Shown in pieces: positions 1-9,692 of a stretch of DNA of 64,000 nt (within the stretch, counting starts at the first letter, position 1; each line of letters opens with the position of its first letter). Source of the stretch: Helicobacter rodentium ATCC 700285 (GTDB lineage: Bacteria > Campylobacterota > Campylobacteria > Campylobacterales > Helicobacteraceae); the NCBI RefSeq assembly GCF_000687535.1, contig NZ_JHWC01000001.1, forward strand, positions 233,686 through 297,685. The letters are read 5' to 3'. Under the pieces are notes generated by a model. The model had not been told where the DNA came from, did not search any database, and saw nothing but the letters and a program-made list of their open reading frames with translations. The position numbers and the translations under genes are program-made.

Positions 1-99
1 CAAACCAATCTCGTTTTCACTCACGCCACTTTGACACCCCAAAAATGTAAGTCCAGCAACCGCTAAACCTACAAACATCATAACTTTATTAAAATTCAT
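1..99 (-). CDS. napB: NapB, cytochrome c subunit of periplasmic nitrate reductase (N-terminus only)
   Basis: Only the first 33 codons are inside the window, beginning MNFNKVMMFVGLAVAG and running off the left edge. This is a signal peptide with a lipobox-like LTFLGC stretch. The ATG overlaps the napH stop codon by four bases (ATGA) and is preceded by AAGGAG, so it is translationally coupled to napH. The family call rests on position: in Campylobacterota the nap order is napA-G-H-B, and NapB is the periplasmic dihaem cytochrome passing electrons to NapA. No haem motif is visible in this fragment. Confidence 0.8.
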   Translation of the reverse strand, partial: MNFNKVMMFVGLAVAGLTFLGCQSGVSENEIGL

Positions 100-902
100 C
101 TTTTCTCCTTTAATAAATCCAAGAGATTAAAACTTAGCGCATTATCCCCGCAAACTTCAATGCAGCGTCCGCAACGCGTACATTCACCGCTATTAATCGT
201 GCCACTTTCCTTGCCAATGATTCCTAAAACCTGCTTTTGAGGGCAGATTTTTTTGCACTCCATACAATGTGTGCAAGATTCCAAATCATATTTGACTTTC
301 AAAATTGCAAAACGACTGATGAGGGAATAAAACGCACCCAAAGGGCAAATATGCCCACAAAATGCGCCCTTTGCCACAAATAAATCTAGCAAAAACACTA
401 CCAACACAGACAAAAATCCAAACCCAAGACCAAAAATGATTCCACGATGCAACATTGCAATCGGGCTAATGGCTTCAAATGCTGCGATTCCAAACAAAAA
501 AGACAACAACAAACCTAAAATTAAAAGCACATACCGCAAAGAATTTTTTAAATAAATTAAATTCCCAAGTGCTTCTAAACCTAAAATTCGGCGTAAAAAG
601 GAAGCAAAATCGGTTACAAGGTTAATGGGGCAGACATATGCACAATAGGCGCGTCCCACTAGCAAACCATAAAACAAAAGAATCAGTAAAGCACCCACAA
701 GCGCATTTGCGCCTACGATTCCACCCGCACACAATAATTGCAATATCGCATAAGGGTCGCTCAATGGAATCACGCCAAACACGAGTGAGGAGCTAAGATT
801 ACCTTGCAAAATTTTAAAGCTTGTATAATTTCCCAATACATAAAGAGCTAAAAGCCCTATTTGCACGATTCTGCGCAACAATAAATAGCGATATTTTTGC
901 AT
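96..902 (-). CDS. napH: NapH, membrane quinol dehydrogenase component of nitrate reductase
   Basis: A 268-residue membrane ferredoxin. About four hydrophobic segments occupy the first ~190 residues, with the NapH/NosR-type motifs CAYVCP and CGHICP near the membrane faces. Two cytoplasmic [4Fe-4S] clusters follow near the C-terminus (CTHCMECKKICP and CTRCGRCIEVCG). In this family NapH oxidises menaquinol and, with NapG, delivers electrons to NapB/NapA. The start ATG shares one base with the napG stop (TAATG), so the two genes are coupled. Length is normal for the family. Confidence 0.95.
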   Translation of the reverse strand: MQKYRYLLLRRIVQIGLLALYVLGNYTSFKILQGNLSSSLVFGVIPLSDPYAILQLLCAGGIVGANALVGALLILLFYGLLVGRAYCAYVCPINLVTDFASFLRRILGLEALGNLIYLKNSLRYVLLILGLLLSFLFGIAAFEAISPIAMLHRGIIFGLGFGFLSVLVVFLLDLFVAKGAFCGHICPLGAFYSLISRFAILKVKYDLESCTHCMECKKICPQKQVLGIIGKESGTINSGECTRCGRCIEVCGDNALSFNLLDLLKEKR

Positions 903-1672
903 TACAAATCCCCACTATTTAAATAATCACGCACTTTGGAATCAGGCTTCTTTTGGATTCCACCTTTAACCTCTTGCAAACGCATTTCATCTTCTGTTTC
1001 CCAACCTTTAATATAATTTGCTCCTACTTTACCAAGTGCTATTTCGCGTGGCAAAACAATAATCGCCGCTTTCTCCGTGATACAAGCTTTTTCACATTTA
1101 CCGCAACCCGTGCAAACTTCACTCTCCACGACGGGCAAAAGATAGGAATGCTTTCCTGTGCGTTCGTTGCGCTTCAATTCTAACTTAATGGCTTCGCCCA
1201 AGAGCGGACAAGCACGATAACAAGCATCGCATTGGATTCCCCAATACGCCACACAATGTTCCTTATCCACAACTGCGACTCCCATTTTAGCTAGGTTAAT
1301 ATCAAGCCCTTCTGCATTAGAGACTAATTTAGAATCTAGCGCGTCTGTTGGACAAACCGGCACACAAGGAATATCCTCACACATTTCACACGGAATCCCT
1401 CTAGGCTCAAAATAAGGTGTGCCTATGGGCTTCCCGCTTCCAGCGTCTGCGAGTTTTAAGGTGTCAAAAGGACAAGCCTCCACGCACAAACCGCATTTAA
1501 TGCAAGTTTTTAAAAATTCCTTTTCGCTTAAAGCTCCCGGTGGTCTTAAGATAAGTGGGTTTGCCTTGCTTTCTTGTAAAAACGCACCCCAAACCAAGCC
1601 ACCAAGCCCTACAAGCGCAATCGCTTGTGCGCCACTTAGTAGAAATTTACGCCGATTGGTATTTTGTTGCAT
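902..1672 (-). CDS. napG: NapG, periplasmic ferredoxin-type component of nitrate reductase
   Basis: A 256-residue protein with an N-terminal twin-arginine signal (NRRKFLLSG, then a hydrophobic stretch), so exported folded. Four cysteine clusters follow: CIKCGLCVEACP, CEMCEDIPCVPVCP, CVAYWGIQCDACYRACP and CTGCGKCEKAC. This is the four [4Fe-4S] pattern of NapG/MauM ferredoxins. It works with NapH as the quinol-oxidising branch of the nap system. It starts one base after the napA stop and overlaps napH by one base, so translation is tightly coupled across the operon. Confidence 0.95.
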   Translation of the reverse strand: MQQNTNRRKFLLSGAQAIALVGLGGLVWGAFLQESKANPLILRPPGALSEKEFLKTCIKCGLCVEACPFDTLKLADAGSGKPIGTPYFEPRGIPCEMCEDIPCVPVCPTDALDSKLVSNAEGLDINLAKMGVAVVDKEHCVAYWGIQCDACYRACPLLGEAIKLELKRNERTGKHSYLLPVVESEVCTGCGKCEKACITEKAAIIVLPREIALGKVGANYIKGWETEDEMRLQEVKGGIQKKPDSKVRDYLNSGDL

Positions 1673-1673
1673 T

Positions 1674-4460
1674 TTATGCCTTATAAATTTTTACAGCACA
1701 TTTTTTGAAATCTGTTTGCTTGGAAATTGGACAAGTTGCGTCTAAACAAACTTTGTTGATATAAACTTTCTCATCAAACCAAGGCACATAGACAAGCCCC
1801 ATTGGTGGGCGATTGCGTCCGCGCATATCCACACGCGCTTTTACCTTACCGCGTCTTGATTCTACCCAAACCGCGTCATTTTGTTGCACACCAAGCTTTT
1901 TGCCATCTTCTGGATTCATATAACACAATGCTTCAGGCACGGCGCGATAGAGTTCTGGCACACGCATTGTCATTGTTCCACTATGCCAATGCTCTAGCAC
2001 ACGCCCTGTGCTTAACCAGAATGGATATTCTTTGCTTGGCATTTCGGGTGGATCCATATAAGGACGGAAGAAAATTTTTGCTTTGTTTTTGAGTGAAAAT
2101 TTCTCTTGAGTTTTTGGTGTTGTCAAATCCCCGCGTGGCAATTCTTTACCTGCTCCACCATAAAATGCAAACTCTCCATTTCCTGCTTTTCTTGCATAAT
2201 AATCGTATTTTGCATTGAAACGCCATTGGGTTTCTTTGCCATCTACGACAGGCCATCTAAGCCCACGCACTCTATGATAAGTATCAAAATCCGCTAAGTC
2301 GTGTGCGTGTCCTACACCAAACTTGCGATATTCCTCCCAAAGATACTTTTGCACAAAGAATCCATAGCCTTTAAATACTTCTCCATTACTGCCGACAACT
2401 TCGCGCTTATCGCCAAAGACTTCAGAATTGATTGTATCTTTTAACATAGAATCGGTTGTCTTATAACCCAATGCTTCTTTGTTTGCATACAAAACATCAT
2501 AAAGTGTGGAATCCTCATTATATCCCATTGCTTTTGCTGCTTCTAGCACATTGGGGAGTGTCAATTTATCGTTAATCTTTTTCTCGCCCCAAACTTCTTT
2601 TAGCTTGAATCGCTTGGAAAATTCCATCATTTGCCAAGTATCGCTCATCGCATTACCTTGTGGGAGAACTTGCTGTTTCCAATGCTGGGTTCTGCGCTCT
2701 GCGTTTCCATAAGCACCCCATTTTTCATAAATCATCGCCACAGGCAAAATCAAATCCGCCACTTTTGCGCTAATGCCCGGATACGCGTCAGAAACAACAA
2801 TAAAGTTATCCATTTCTCTAGCAGCCTTAATCCAATGGTTCGCATTTGCAGTGTTTTGCCAAGGGTTATTGACATGCACCCACGCCCATTTGATTTTACC
2901 ATCTTCAAGATTCCGCATAATTTGCATAAAGTGTGCGCCCGGTTGAGGATTGATTGTTCCATTTGGAAGCTTCCAAATCTTTTCTGTCATTTCTCTATGT
3001 TTTGGATTCGCCACAACCATATCCGCAGGTAATCGGTGTGAGAATGTCCCTACTTCCCTAGCTGTTCCACACGCACTGGGTTGTCCTGTAAGAGAGAATG
3101 CACCACTTCCGGGTTTTGCTTGTTTGCCAAGCAACATATGCACCATATAGCTTTGCTCATTAACCCAAGTTCCTCTTGTGTGTTGATTCATTCCCATTGT
3201 CCAAAAGCTCACAATTTTGCGATTCTTTTCAATGTAATATTGTGCAAGTTGTTTGAGTTTGCCTTTAAAGGATTCCAAACTCTCGCTTGCATCGCCTTTT
3301 GCAAGTTTTGCAACAAAATCAAGCGTGTAAGGCTCTAATGCCTTTTTAAAATCATCAAAAGAAATTTCCCAATGGTTTCCTGCGGTTGCATTGTGTTTAT
3401 TTTCCATTGTATCACCGGCTTTCATACCAAGATAAGCAAGGGTTACGCCTTCGGCTTCACTAATAACTTTGGATTTTTCTTTTGCTGCAGTGTCTAGCTC
3501 TGCTGCACCATATTTTGCGTGTTTAATATCTGTGCGCATTCCATAACCAATATCGGCAAAACCGGTCGTAAAGATACAATTTTTATTAACAAAATTCCAA
3601 TCAATCGCCTTAGGGTTATTATAAACAATCTCGTGTGCAATATAGTTCCAAATTGCTAAATCGGTGTGTGGAGCAAAAACGATTTCAATATCTGCTAAAT
3701 CCGAAGTTCTATTGGAATAAGGTGTGAGATTCACCACTTTTACCTTATCGGGATTGGTTAATTTTCTATCTGTAACCCTTGCCCAAAGAATCGGGTGCAT
3801 TTCTGCCATATTTGCTCCCCAAGTAACAATCGTATCGGTGAGCTCAATATCATCATAACAACCCGCAGGTTCATCAATTCCAAAGGTCTCCATAAACCCA
3901 ACAACCGCACTTGCCATACAATGTCTAGCATTTGGGTCAATATTATTGCTTCTAAAGCCACCCTTAATCAGCTTGACTGCCGCATAACCCTCTTGCACAG
4001 TGTATTGTCCAGAACCAAATACACCGATTCCGGTAGGTCCTAGCTCATTGTATGCCTTTTTGAATTGTGCTTCCATTACATCAAAGGCTTTCTGCCAACT
4101 TACGGGTTCAAATTTACCCTTTTTGTCAAATTCGCCTTTGGAATTTACGCGCAAAAGAGGTTGTGTTAGCCTATCTGCACCATACATAATTTTAGCATTA
4201 AAATATCCTTTGATACAATTCAAACCACGATTCACAGGAGCTGCAGGGTCTCCTTTGATTGCAACAATTTGTTCATCTTTTGTTGCCACCATAATCCCAC
4301 AGCCTGTTCCACAGAATCTACAAACGGACTTATCCCATTTCCAGCCGCCTTCTGCTTCTTTTGCTGCAGCTAAAGCATTGCTTGGCAATGCGATTCCAAC
4401 TGCACTTGCCGCACTTGCTGCTGCCGCTGTTTTTAAAAATTCGCGTCTATTGTATGCCAC
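1674..4460 (-). CDS. napA: NapA, catalytic molybdenum subunit of periplasmic nitrate reductase
   Basis: A 928-residue Mo-bisMGD enzyme reducing nitrate to nitrite in the periplasm. It opens with a Tat signal ([12 protein letters not shown]). The [4Fe-4S] site follows at about residue 46 (CRFCGTGCG, closed by CIKG about 35 residues later). The molybdenum-ligand cysteine is probably in [11 protein letters not shown] near residue 180. The C-terminus carries the dinucleotide-binding domain typical of the DMSO reductase family. The start codon is GTG, fixed by a strong AAGGAGG ribosome site eight bases upstream and by the Tat signal. First gene of the nap operon; a Crp/Fnr-type site and a -10 element lie upstream. 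Confidence 0.97.
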   Translation of the reverse strand: MAYNRREFLKTAAAASAASAVGIALPSNALAAAKEAEGGWKWDKSVCRFCGTGCGIMVATKDEQIVAIKGDPAAPVNRGLNCIKGYFNAKIMYGADRLTQPLLRVNSKGEFDKKGKFEPVSWQKAFDVMEAQFKKAYNELGPTGIGVFGSGQYTVQEGYAAVKLIKGGFRSNNIDPNARHCMASAVVGFMETFGIDEPAGCYDDIELTDTIVTWGANMAEMHPILWARVTDRKLTNPDKVKVVNLTPYSNRTSDLADIEIVFAPHTDLAIWNYIAHEIVYNNPKAIDWNFVNKNCIFTTGFADIGYGMRTDIKHAKYGAAELDTAAKEKSKVISEAEGVTLAYLGMKAGDTMENKHNATAGNHWEISFDDFKKALEPYTLDFVAKLAKGDASESLESFKGKLKQLAQYYIEKNRKIVSFWTMGMNQHTRGTWVNEQSYMVHMLLGKQAKPGSGAFSLTGQPSACGTAREVGTFSHRLPADMVVANPKHREMTEKIWKLPNGTINPQPGAHFMQIMRNLEDGKIKWAWVHVNNPWQNTANANHWIKAAREMDNFIVVSDAYPGISAKVADLILPVAMIYEKWGAYGNAERRTQHWKQQVLPQGNAMSDTWQMMEFSKRFKLKEVWGEKKINDKLTLPNVLEAAKAMGYNEDSTLYDVLYANKEALGYKTTDSMLKDTINSEVFGDKREVVGSNGEVFKGYGFFVQKYLWEEYRKFGVGHAHDLADFDTYHRVRGLRWPVVDGKETQWRFNAKYDYYARKAGNGEFAFYGGAGKELPRGDLTTPKTQEKFSLKNKAKIFFRPYMDPPEMPSKEYPFWLSTGRVLEHWHSGTMTMRVPELYRAVPEALCYMNPEDGKKLGVQQNDAVWVESRRGKVKARVDMRGRNRPPMGLVYVPWFDEKVYINKVCLDATCPISKQTDFKKCAVKIYKA

Positions 4461-4486
4461 AAAAGCCTCCTTAAGCTTTTAATTTT

Positions 4487-4504
4487 TAGCATTTTCAAAT
4501 GCTA
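4487..4504 (-). promoter_or_regulatory. Perfect palindrome in the napA leader
   Basis: TAGCATTT and AAATGCTA are perfect 8-base arms around a two-base centre. They lie just downstream of the predicted napA transcription start and 26 bases before the GTG codon. It could be a repressor operator or a short 5'-UTR hairpin. The sequence alone does not decide between these. Confidence 0.4.
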
Positions 4505-4508
4505 GATA

Positions 4509-4550
4509 ATTATAGCAATTTAAGTATTTTTAAGAATTGATTTAAGTCAA
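4509..4550 (-). promoter_or_regulatory. Predicted napA promoter with Crp/Fnr-type activator box
   Basis: On the minus strand a TATAAT hexamer (4514-4509) predicts a start near 4502. At 4537-4550 lies TTGATTTAAGTCAA, which matches the FNR-family half-sites TTGAT-N4-ATCAA at nine of ten positions. Its centre is about 41.5 bases upstream of the predicted start, the classical class II activator position, and no good -35 hexamer is needed. Family knowledge says nap genes are controlled by Crp/Fnr-type regulators in related bacteria. Which regulator binds here is unknown. This is part of the 322-base divergent spacer 4461-4782; apart from the two promoters I see nothing else in it. Confidence 0.6.
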
Positions 4551-4718
4551 TATATATCTTTTTATATTTCGTATTTTATGGACTTAGAGAGCCTTTATTA
4601 AAGATTTATTTTGATATTTTACGCTCCTTTTATGAATATTTTAGGGCAGAAAATCAGGTATTTTATAAATAATAATTTTTTTTATTAGAAAATTAATATC
4701 ATTTTTATAATTTCAGTG

Positions 4719-4753
4719 TATAATTTGCCACAGAAATAATAAAATTTATTTCT
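4719..4753 (+). promoter_or_regulatory. Predicted katA promoter with overlapping operator-like palindrome
   Basis: TATAAT at 4719-4724 predicts initiation near 4731. Immediately over that point are perfect 8-base inverted arms AGAAATAA (4732-4739) and TTATTTCT (4746-4753) with a six-base AT-rich centre. The position suits a repressor. In Campylobacter and Helicobacter katA is repressed by the Fur-family regulator PerR or Fur, whose sites are AT-rich palindromes, so this is a candidate PerR/Fur site. The identity of the binder is inference. Confidence 0.5.
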
Positions 4754-4782
4754 AAATTATATTTATTTTTTAAAGGAAGGCG

Positions 4783-6222
4783 ATGAAAAAATTAACCAAT
4801 GATTTTGGAAACATTGTAAGTGATAACCAAAATTCACTAAGCGTAGGCAATCAAGGACCGCTTTTACTACAAGATTATATCTTGCTAGAAAAATTAGCCC
4901 ACCAAAACAGAGAAAGAATCCCAGAACGCACGGTGCATGCAAAAGGTAGTGGAGCGTATGGAGAGCTAAGAATCACAGAGGATATTTCCAAATACACAAA
5001 GGCAAAAGTGCTACAAAAAGGTGAGGTTACGCCTTTATTTTTGCGATTCTCAACCGTGGCGGGAGAGGCAGGAGCGGCAGATGCAGAAAGAGATGTCAGG
5101 GGATTTGCAATCAAATTCTACACCAAAGAGGGAAATTGGGATTTAGTCGGCAACAACACACCCACTTTCTTTATCCGCGACCCTTATAAGTTTCCAGATT
5201 TTATCCATAGCCAAAAACGCGACCCGCGCAATCATCTAAGAAGTAGCAATGCCGCGTGGGATTTTTGGACATTATGCCCAGAGAGTCTGCACCAAGTAAC
5301 GATTCTAATGAGTGATCGTGGAATCCCAGCGAGTTATCGCGAAATGCACGGCTTTGGCAGTCATACTTACAGCCTTATTAACGCACAAGGCGAGAGGTTT
5401 TGGGTGAAATTCCACTTCAAAAGTAAGCAAGGCATTAGGAATCTTACCAATGCACAAGCGGCAGAAATCATCGCAAAAGACAGAGAGAGCCACCAAAGGG
5501 ATTTGTATGAAAACATAGAAAAGGGCAATTTTCCAAGTTGGAGCTTTAAAATTCAAGTTTTGCACGAAAGTGAAGTGGATAAGCTAGGATTCAACCCTTT
5601 TGATTTGACAAAAACTTGGTCGCACAAAGTCGTTCCACTCATAGAGGTAGGAGAGCTTATCTTAAATAGGAATCCACAAAATTATTTCAACGAAGTAGAA
5701 CAAGCAGCTTTCAGCCCTAGCAATATCGTTCCGGGAATTGGGTTTAGCCCAGATAAAATGCTACAAGGTAGAATCTTTAGCTATCCTGATGCGCACCGCT
5801 ATCGCATTGGAACAAACTATCATCTCTTACCCATTAATCGCCCAAAAAGCGAGGTGAATACCTATAATGTCGCGGGTGCTATGAACTCTGACTCTTACGA
5901 AAATAAAGCGGCTTATTATGAGCCAAACAGCTACGATTATAGTGCAAAAGAATGCAAGGAGTTTGCAGAGCCAGACTTAAAGGCAAATGGCAATATCCAA
6001 CGATATGCACCCCTTGATGAGGATTATTATACGCAGCCTAGAGCGTTGTTTGCGCTTATGGATTCCAACCAACAAGCACAACTCTTTGAAAATATTGCCT
6101 CTTCTATGGAAGGCGTGGAATCCAAAATCATAGAACGCGCTTTAGGGCATTTTGAAAAAATCGCTCCCGAATATGCGCAAGGCGTTAAAAATGCGCTCAA
6201 AGCAAAGAATCTCCAATGGTAA
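4783..6222 (+). CDS. katA: Catalase, monofunctional haem type
   Basis: A 479-residue clade 3 type catalase converting hydrogen peroxide to water and oxygen. The distal histidine is in [11 protein letters not shown] (about residue 50). The distal asparagine region is [11 protein letters not shown], and the proximal haem-ligand tyrosine is in [15 protein letters not shown] (about residue 335). The ribosome site AAGGAAGG precedes the ATG. No secretion signal is visible. Length fits the short-subunit catalases of Helicobacter. The stop overlaps the start of the ankyrin gene, linking the two. Confidence 0.97.
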   Translation: MKKLTNDFGNIVSDNQNSLSVGNQGPLLLQDYILLEKLAHQNRERIPERTVHAKGSGAYGELRITEDISKYTKAKVLQKGEVTPLFLRFSTVAGEAGAADAERDVRGFAIKFYTKEGNWDLVGNNTPTFFIRDPYKFPDFIHSQKRDPRNHLRSSNAAWDFWTLCPESLHQVTILMSDRGIPASYREMHGFGSHTYSLINAQGERFWVKFHFKSKQGIRNLTNAQAAEIIAKDRESHQRDLYENIEKGNFPSWSFKIQVLHESEVDKLGFNPFDLTKTWSHKVVPLIEVGELILNRNPQNYFNEVEQAAFSPSNIVPGIGFSPDKMLQGRIFSYPDAHRYRIGTNYHLLPINRPKSEVNTYNVAGAMNSDSYENKAAYYEPNSYDYSAKECKEFAEPDLKANGNIQRYAPLDEDYYTQPRALFALMDSNQQAQLFENIASSMEGVESKIIERALGHFEKIAPEYAQGVKNALKAKNLQW

Positions 6223-6686
6223 CATTGAGTGAGCAAGAGGAACAAAGATTCGGAGAGCTTTGTCAAATGGCGTTTAATTTTGCACGAAATGATGACTGCG
6301 AAAATCTTAAAGCAATGATTGAGGCGGGATTAAATGTGAATCTCAAAACACACAAGGGCGACACACTCTTAATGTTAGCAAGTTACCACGATTCCATAAA
6401 TTGCGCTAAAATGCTTTTACAAAAAGGAGCACTTGTAGATGAACGCAACGATAGGGGGCAAACCCCTCTTGCGGGAGTATGCTTTAAAGGGCATTTGGAA
6501 ATGGCAAAACTCTTACTTACATTTGGTGCAAATCCGAATGCAAATAATGGCTTAGGCGCGACACCCTACACCTTTGCGATTCTATTTGGGAGGCAAGAAA
6601 TTGCAGAATTATTGTTGGAATATTCCAATCCGAATGTATTTAAAAAGCTTTCTCTTGCAATCCTGCGTTTGTTAAAAGGCAAATAA
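6216..6686 (+). CDS. Ankyrin-repeat protein linked to catalase
   Basis: A 156-residue protein of about four ankyrin repeats. Visible consensus pieces are [40 protein letters not shown] and [20 protein letters not shown]. There is no signal peptide. The ATG lies inside the katA reading frame (seven-base overlap), so it is co-translated with katA. In Campylobacter jejuni the equivalent gene next to katA (Cj1386) is reported to help deliver haem to catalase. By position and domain content this is its counterpart, but that role here is inferred. Confidence 0.85.
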   Translation: MVTLSEQEEQRFGELCQMAFNFARNDDCENLKAMIEAGLNVNLKTHKGDTLLMLASYHDSINCAKMLLQKGALVDERNDRGQTPLAGVCFKGHLEMAKLLLTFGANPNANNGLGATPYTFAILFGRQEIAELLLEYSNPNVFKKLSLAILRLLKGK

Positions 6687-6689
6687 AAA

Positions 6690-7457
6690 CTAGGATATTT
6701 TGTCAGAAATGAAATTTTGTTCAAATACGCGTTTAGTAGGCCATTCAAATGCGCTTAATCTCGCATTTGGCTTACTCCCATAATATACACAACCCGTATC
6801 AATTGCGGCAAAATTCTCTGTAATAAAAACCTCTTTTTGCACGTCGTGTCCAAAGACATTAAAGACGCCATATTGTTTTTTTGCTTCTTTTTGGTAATTG
6901 TGCATTCTAAGCCTACTCCAAGTTAAAGCTTGAAAATCCTTTTTGCGCGTTTTATAATAAGGCAATCCAAATCCGTGCGTAACAAACAACCTTTTCCCTT
7001 GCTCATCACATAAATCAATTTCTAAAAATCGTGGTAATTCTACAAGCCATTCTAAATGTTCGTGAATCTTGCGCAAACCACCATATCTCCGATAGCTCTC
7101 CATTGTCTCATAACCACCATTGCTAATCCACACACTCCCTCTACCGCTACTTGGAATTGCATGATAATATTCTAACATCAACTCTTCGTGATTTCCAAGC
7201 ACACAGGCAAAATGATTAGAAATAGCTAAATCAATCACTTCACAACTCTTATCCCCTCGGTCAATTAAATCGCCTGTTAGAATGATTTGCGATTCCCATT
7301 TGTGCGGTAATTTCTCAATCAATGCACATAAAGTATCCAAGCAACCATGCACATCACCAATCACATATACAGGTCGCGAATAATCCAATCCCTCTATTCT
7401 CAATTTTAATTTCCCTATGATTCTTAAAGCCCAATCGCAGAGATGATAAAATAGCAA
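6690..7457 (-). CDS. Metallophosphoesterase of the PPP (serine/threonine phosphatase-like) family
   Basis: A 255-residue protein with the calcineurin-like phosphoesterase metal motifs in order: GDVHGC, GDLIDRG, GNHE, then FGHDV near the C-terminus. This is the pattern of bacterial PrpA-type protein phosphatases and of diadenosine tetraphosphatase (ApaH)-like enzymes. The sequence does not say which. The annotated ATG overlaps the upstream pit gene by 34 bases. A TTG about 20 codons later (before RIEGLDY) is a possible alternative start. It converges with the ankyrin gene, with only three bases between the stops and no room for a terminator. Confidence 0.85.
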   Translation of the reverse strand: MLFYHLCDWALRIIGKLKLRIEGLDYSRPVYVIGDVHGCLDTLCALIEKLPHKWESQIILTGDLIDRGDKSCEVIDLAISNHFACVLGNHEELMLEYYHAIPSSGRGSVWISNGGYETMESYRRYGGLRKIHEHLEWLVELPRFLEIDLCDEQGKRLFVTHGFGLPYYKTRKKDFQALTWSRLRMHNYQKEAKKQYGVFNVFGHDVQKEVFITENFAAIDTGCVYYGSKPNARLSAFEWPTKRVFEQNFISDKIS

Positions 7458-9016
7458 ATTGCGCTAAAAATTGCAGAGACAGGCACAGTAATCAACCACG
7501 CAGCAACAATTTTATTAATCGCAGAACGTTTTACTAATTCCTCTTTATAAGCTTCTTTGAGTTTTTTAGCTTCTTTTTTCTTTAAATCTATATCGCTAAA
7601 TTCTTCTAATTTTGCTTTCTTTTTGGAATCCTTGCGCTCAATACTCTTTAAAATAGCAGCTTTTCTCTTCACAGAAGCATTGCGGAAATGTTCCAAAAAT
7701 TCTTTAACTTTCTTGCTATCCTCTCCCTTACGAGATTCCAAAATTTTAGCTTCCATTTCTTTGTATTGTCTTTTTAAATGCTCACGCAAAAAGCCAATAC
7801 CAAAAATAGCTCCAATCGCAATGTGAGTAGAACTAACTGGCATTCCCAATTCACTAGCGACAAGCACGGTTAATGCCGCACTCATTGCAATACAATATGC
7901 GCGCATTTGATCTAGCTCTGTAATCTCTCCTCCCACAGTGCGAATCAATCTTGGACCAAAAAGCGCAAGCCCAATAGAGATTCCAAGCCCACCAATGAGC
8001 ATAATCCAAAAAGGCACATTAGCTTTAGCACCAAACTCAAAACTAACCTTTAACGCCTCATTAATTGCCGTGAGTGGTCCAATCGCATTTGCCACATCGT
8101 TTGCGCCGTGTGCGAAACTCAAAAGCGCCACAGCAAAAATCAGTGGAATCGTAAAAAGCTTATTAATCTCCTCTTTTTTATTTTCTAATTTCTCCAAAGC
8201 CTTTTTAATAATTGGTTTTACAATAAAAAATACAAGCACTGCGATTGCCACACTAAGCGCAAAGGCAATCTTGCTGTCCAATGTAACAATATGTCTTAAG
8301 CCTTTATTGATCAAATACAAACTAAAAGCCCAAGTCATAAAGGCTATCAAATAAGGAACGATATTTTCTGCTGATGTCTTTTTGTTTTCTTTATAAGTAA
8401 TTGTATGTTTGATGAAAAATAATAATGCCGCAGCAATCACTCCGCCCATAACCGGTGAAATCACCCAACTTGCTACAATTCTCCCAAGCGCATTCCAATT
8501 TGCCACATCTAATCCACCTGCGGCAATCCCAGCACCTAAAACACCACCTACAATTGCGTGTGTTGTGGAAACAGGTGCTCCAATGGCGGTTGCAATATTT
8601 AACCAAATCGCCCCTGAAATCAATGCCGCAAGCATTAAAGTAACAAATTCTTTAGAATCTCCAATCGCATCCACAGAGATAATTCCGGAACTTACAGTGC
8701 TAACAACCTCCCCACCAGCAATTAATGAACCCGAAATCTCGCATATAGCCGCAATAATAATCGCCCCTGTCATTGTTAGGGCTTTAGAACCAACGGCTGG
8801 ACCTACATTGTTTGCCACATCGTTTGCGCCAATATTGAGTGCCATATATCCACCCATAATGGCTGCAAATCCCAATAAAATAGGATTTGTAACACTCTCC
8901 GCAAAAGCAACCATTACGATAATTACAAGCACAAACAAAAAGATAATACTTGCCTTTTGCAAATGCTCCCGATTAATTTTAAACCCTCTATCGGGTTGTA
9001 AGAAATTTTCCATCAT
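7424..9016 (-). CDS. Pit-family inorganic phosphate transporter
   Basis: A 530-residue membrane protein with the duplicated PHO4 signature, GANDVANNVGPAVGS near the N-terminus and GANDVANAIGPLTAI in the second half. About ten or more hydrophobic segments are visible. Family members are low-affinity metal-phosphate:proton symporters. Between the second repeat and the last helices lies a long lysine/glutamate-rich cytoplasmic stretch (about residues 410-500, around ESRKGEDSKKVKEFLEHF), longer than in E. coli Pit. Two adjacent ATGs follow AGGGAGAG, so the protein starts M or MM. A TAGAAT -10 element lies at 9074-9069. Confidence 0.93.
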   Translation of the reverse strand: MMENFLQPDRGFKINREHLQKASIIFLFVLVIIVMVAFAESVTNPILLGFAAIMGGYMALNIGANDVANNVGPAVGSKALTMTGAIIIAAICEISGSLIAGGEVVSTVSSGIISVDAIGDSKEFVTLMLAALISGAIWLNIATAIGAPVSTTHAIVGGVLGAGIAAGGLDVANWNALGRIVASWVISPVMGGVIAAALLFFIKHTITYKENKKTSAENIVPYLIAFMTWAFSLYLINKGLRHIVTLDSKIAFALSVAIAVLVFFIVKPIIKKALEKLENKKEEINKLFTIPLIFAVALLSFAHGANDVANAIGPLTAINEALKVSFEFGAKANVPFWIMLIGGLGISIGLALFGPRLIRTVGGEITELDQMRAYCIAMSAALTVLVASELGMPVSSTHIAIGAIFGIGFLREHLKRQYKEMEAKILESRKGEDSKKVKEFLEHFRNASVKRKAAILKSIERKDSKKKAKLEEFSDIDLKKKEAKKLKEAYKEELVKRSAINKIVAAWLITVPVSAIFSAICYFIISAIGL

Positions 9017-9068
9017 CTCTCCCTATAATATTCTCTGCTGACGCAAACTCAAAAACTCTAAACTTTAT

Positions 9069-9074
9069 ATTCTA
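9069..9074 (-). promoter_or_regulatory. -10 element for the pit gene
   Basis: TAGAAT on the minus strand about 55 bases upstream of the pit start codon. No clear -35 is visible, which is common for vegetative promoters in Helicobacter. The remaining 192-base spacer to the YqeY gene shows nothing else. Confidence 0.35.
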
Positions 9075-9208
9075 TCAGAACCTTAAATAAAAAATAATAA
9101 ATTTTTGCAATGTTTTTAAAGCTTTCATTATTATTTCTACTGCAATCCTACCCCAATAAAACCAAACAATTTATAATCCTCCTTGCTCAAATATCTCTAC
9201 TTTTTTAG

Positions 9209-9658
9209 TTATTCTAACATTGATTTTAACGCTTCACTTATGCGCCTACCATCTGCAACATCTCCCAATGTTTTGTTTGCCACTCCCATTACCTTACCTA
9301 TGTCTTTTTTGGATTTTACTCCAAGCTCCTTTAAGATTTTTTCTAAAGCATTGTGTAAATCCTCATCACTTAATTGCTGCGGTAAATATTCCATAATAAC
9401 TTGCATTTCATAATTTTCTTTTTGATACAAATCCTCTCTACCTGCTTGTTTATAAGCCTCTGCTGCTTCTGCTCTCTGTTTATAGGCTTTTTTGAGAATC
9501 AAAATCACCTCTTTATCCTCTAAAACCTTGCGTTCATCTACCTCAACCTGCTTCAAAGCACTATTCAACATTCGTAATGCATCACGTTTTTCTCTGTGAT
9601 TTTCTTTCATAGCTATTTTAATATCGTTTAAAATTCTGTCTTTAATTACACTTGCCAT
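9209..9658 (-). CDS. GatB/YqeY domain protein
   Basis: A 149-residue soluble protein covering the full YqeY domain. It is helix-rich with the conserved stretch REKRDALRMLNSALKQ near the N-terminus and YLPQQLSDEDL in the middle. The domain is the tail of the GatB amidotransferase subunit. The free-standing form is thought to bind tRNA, but its job is not established. It is divergent from flgH across about 90 bases. Length is typical. Confidence 0.92.
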   Translation of the reverse strand: MASVIKDRILNDIKIAMKENHREKRDALRMLNSALKQVEVDERKVLEDKEVILILKKAYKQRAEAAEAYKQAGREDLYQKENYEMQVIMEYLPQQLSDEDLHNALEKILKELGVKSKKDIGKVMGVANKTLGDVADGRRISEALKSMLE

Positions 9659-9675
9659 TGGTTTCCTTATTATTT

Positions 9676-9692
9676 TTGGAATGCGCTTTGCT
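9676..9692 (+). promoter_or_regulatory. Sigma-54 (RpoN) promoter for flgH
   Basis: TTGGAATGCGCTTTGCT has the invariant GG and GC spaced by exactly ten bases and matches most of the YTGGCACG-N4-TTGCW consensus. A start near 9703 is predicted, upstream of the flgH ATG at 9748. This agrees with the known RpoN control of many middle flagellar genes in Helicobacter and Campylobacter. Confidence 0.65.
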
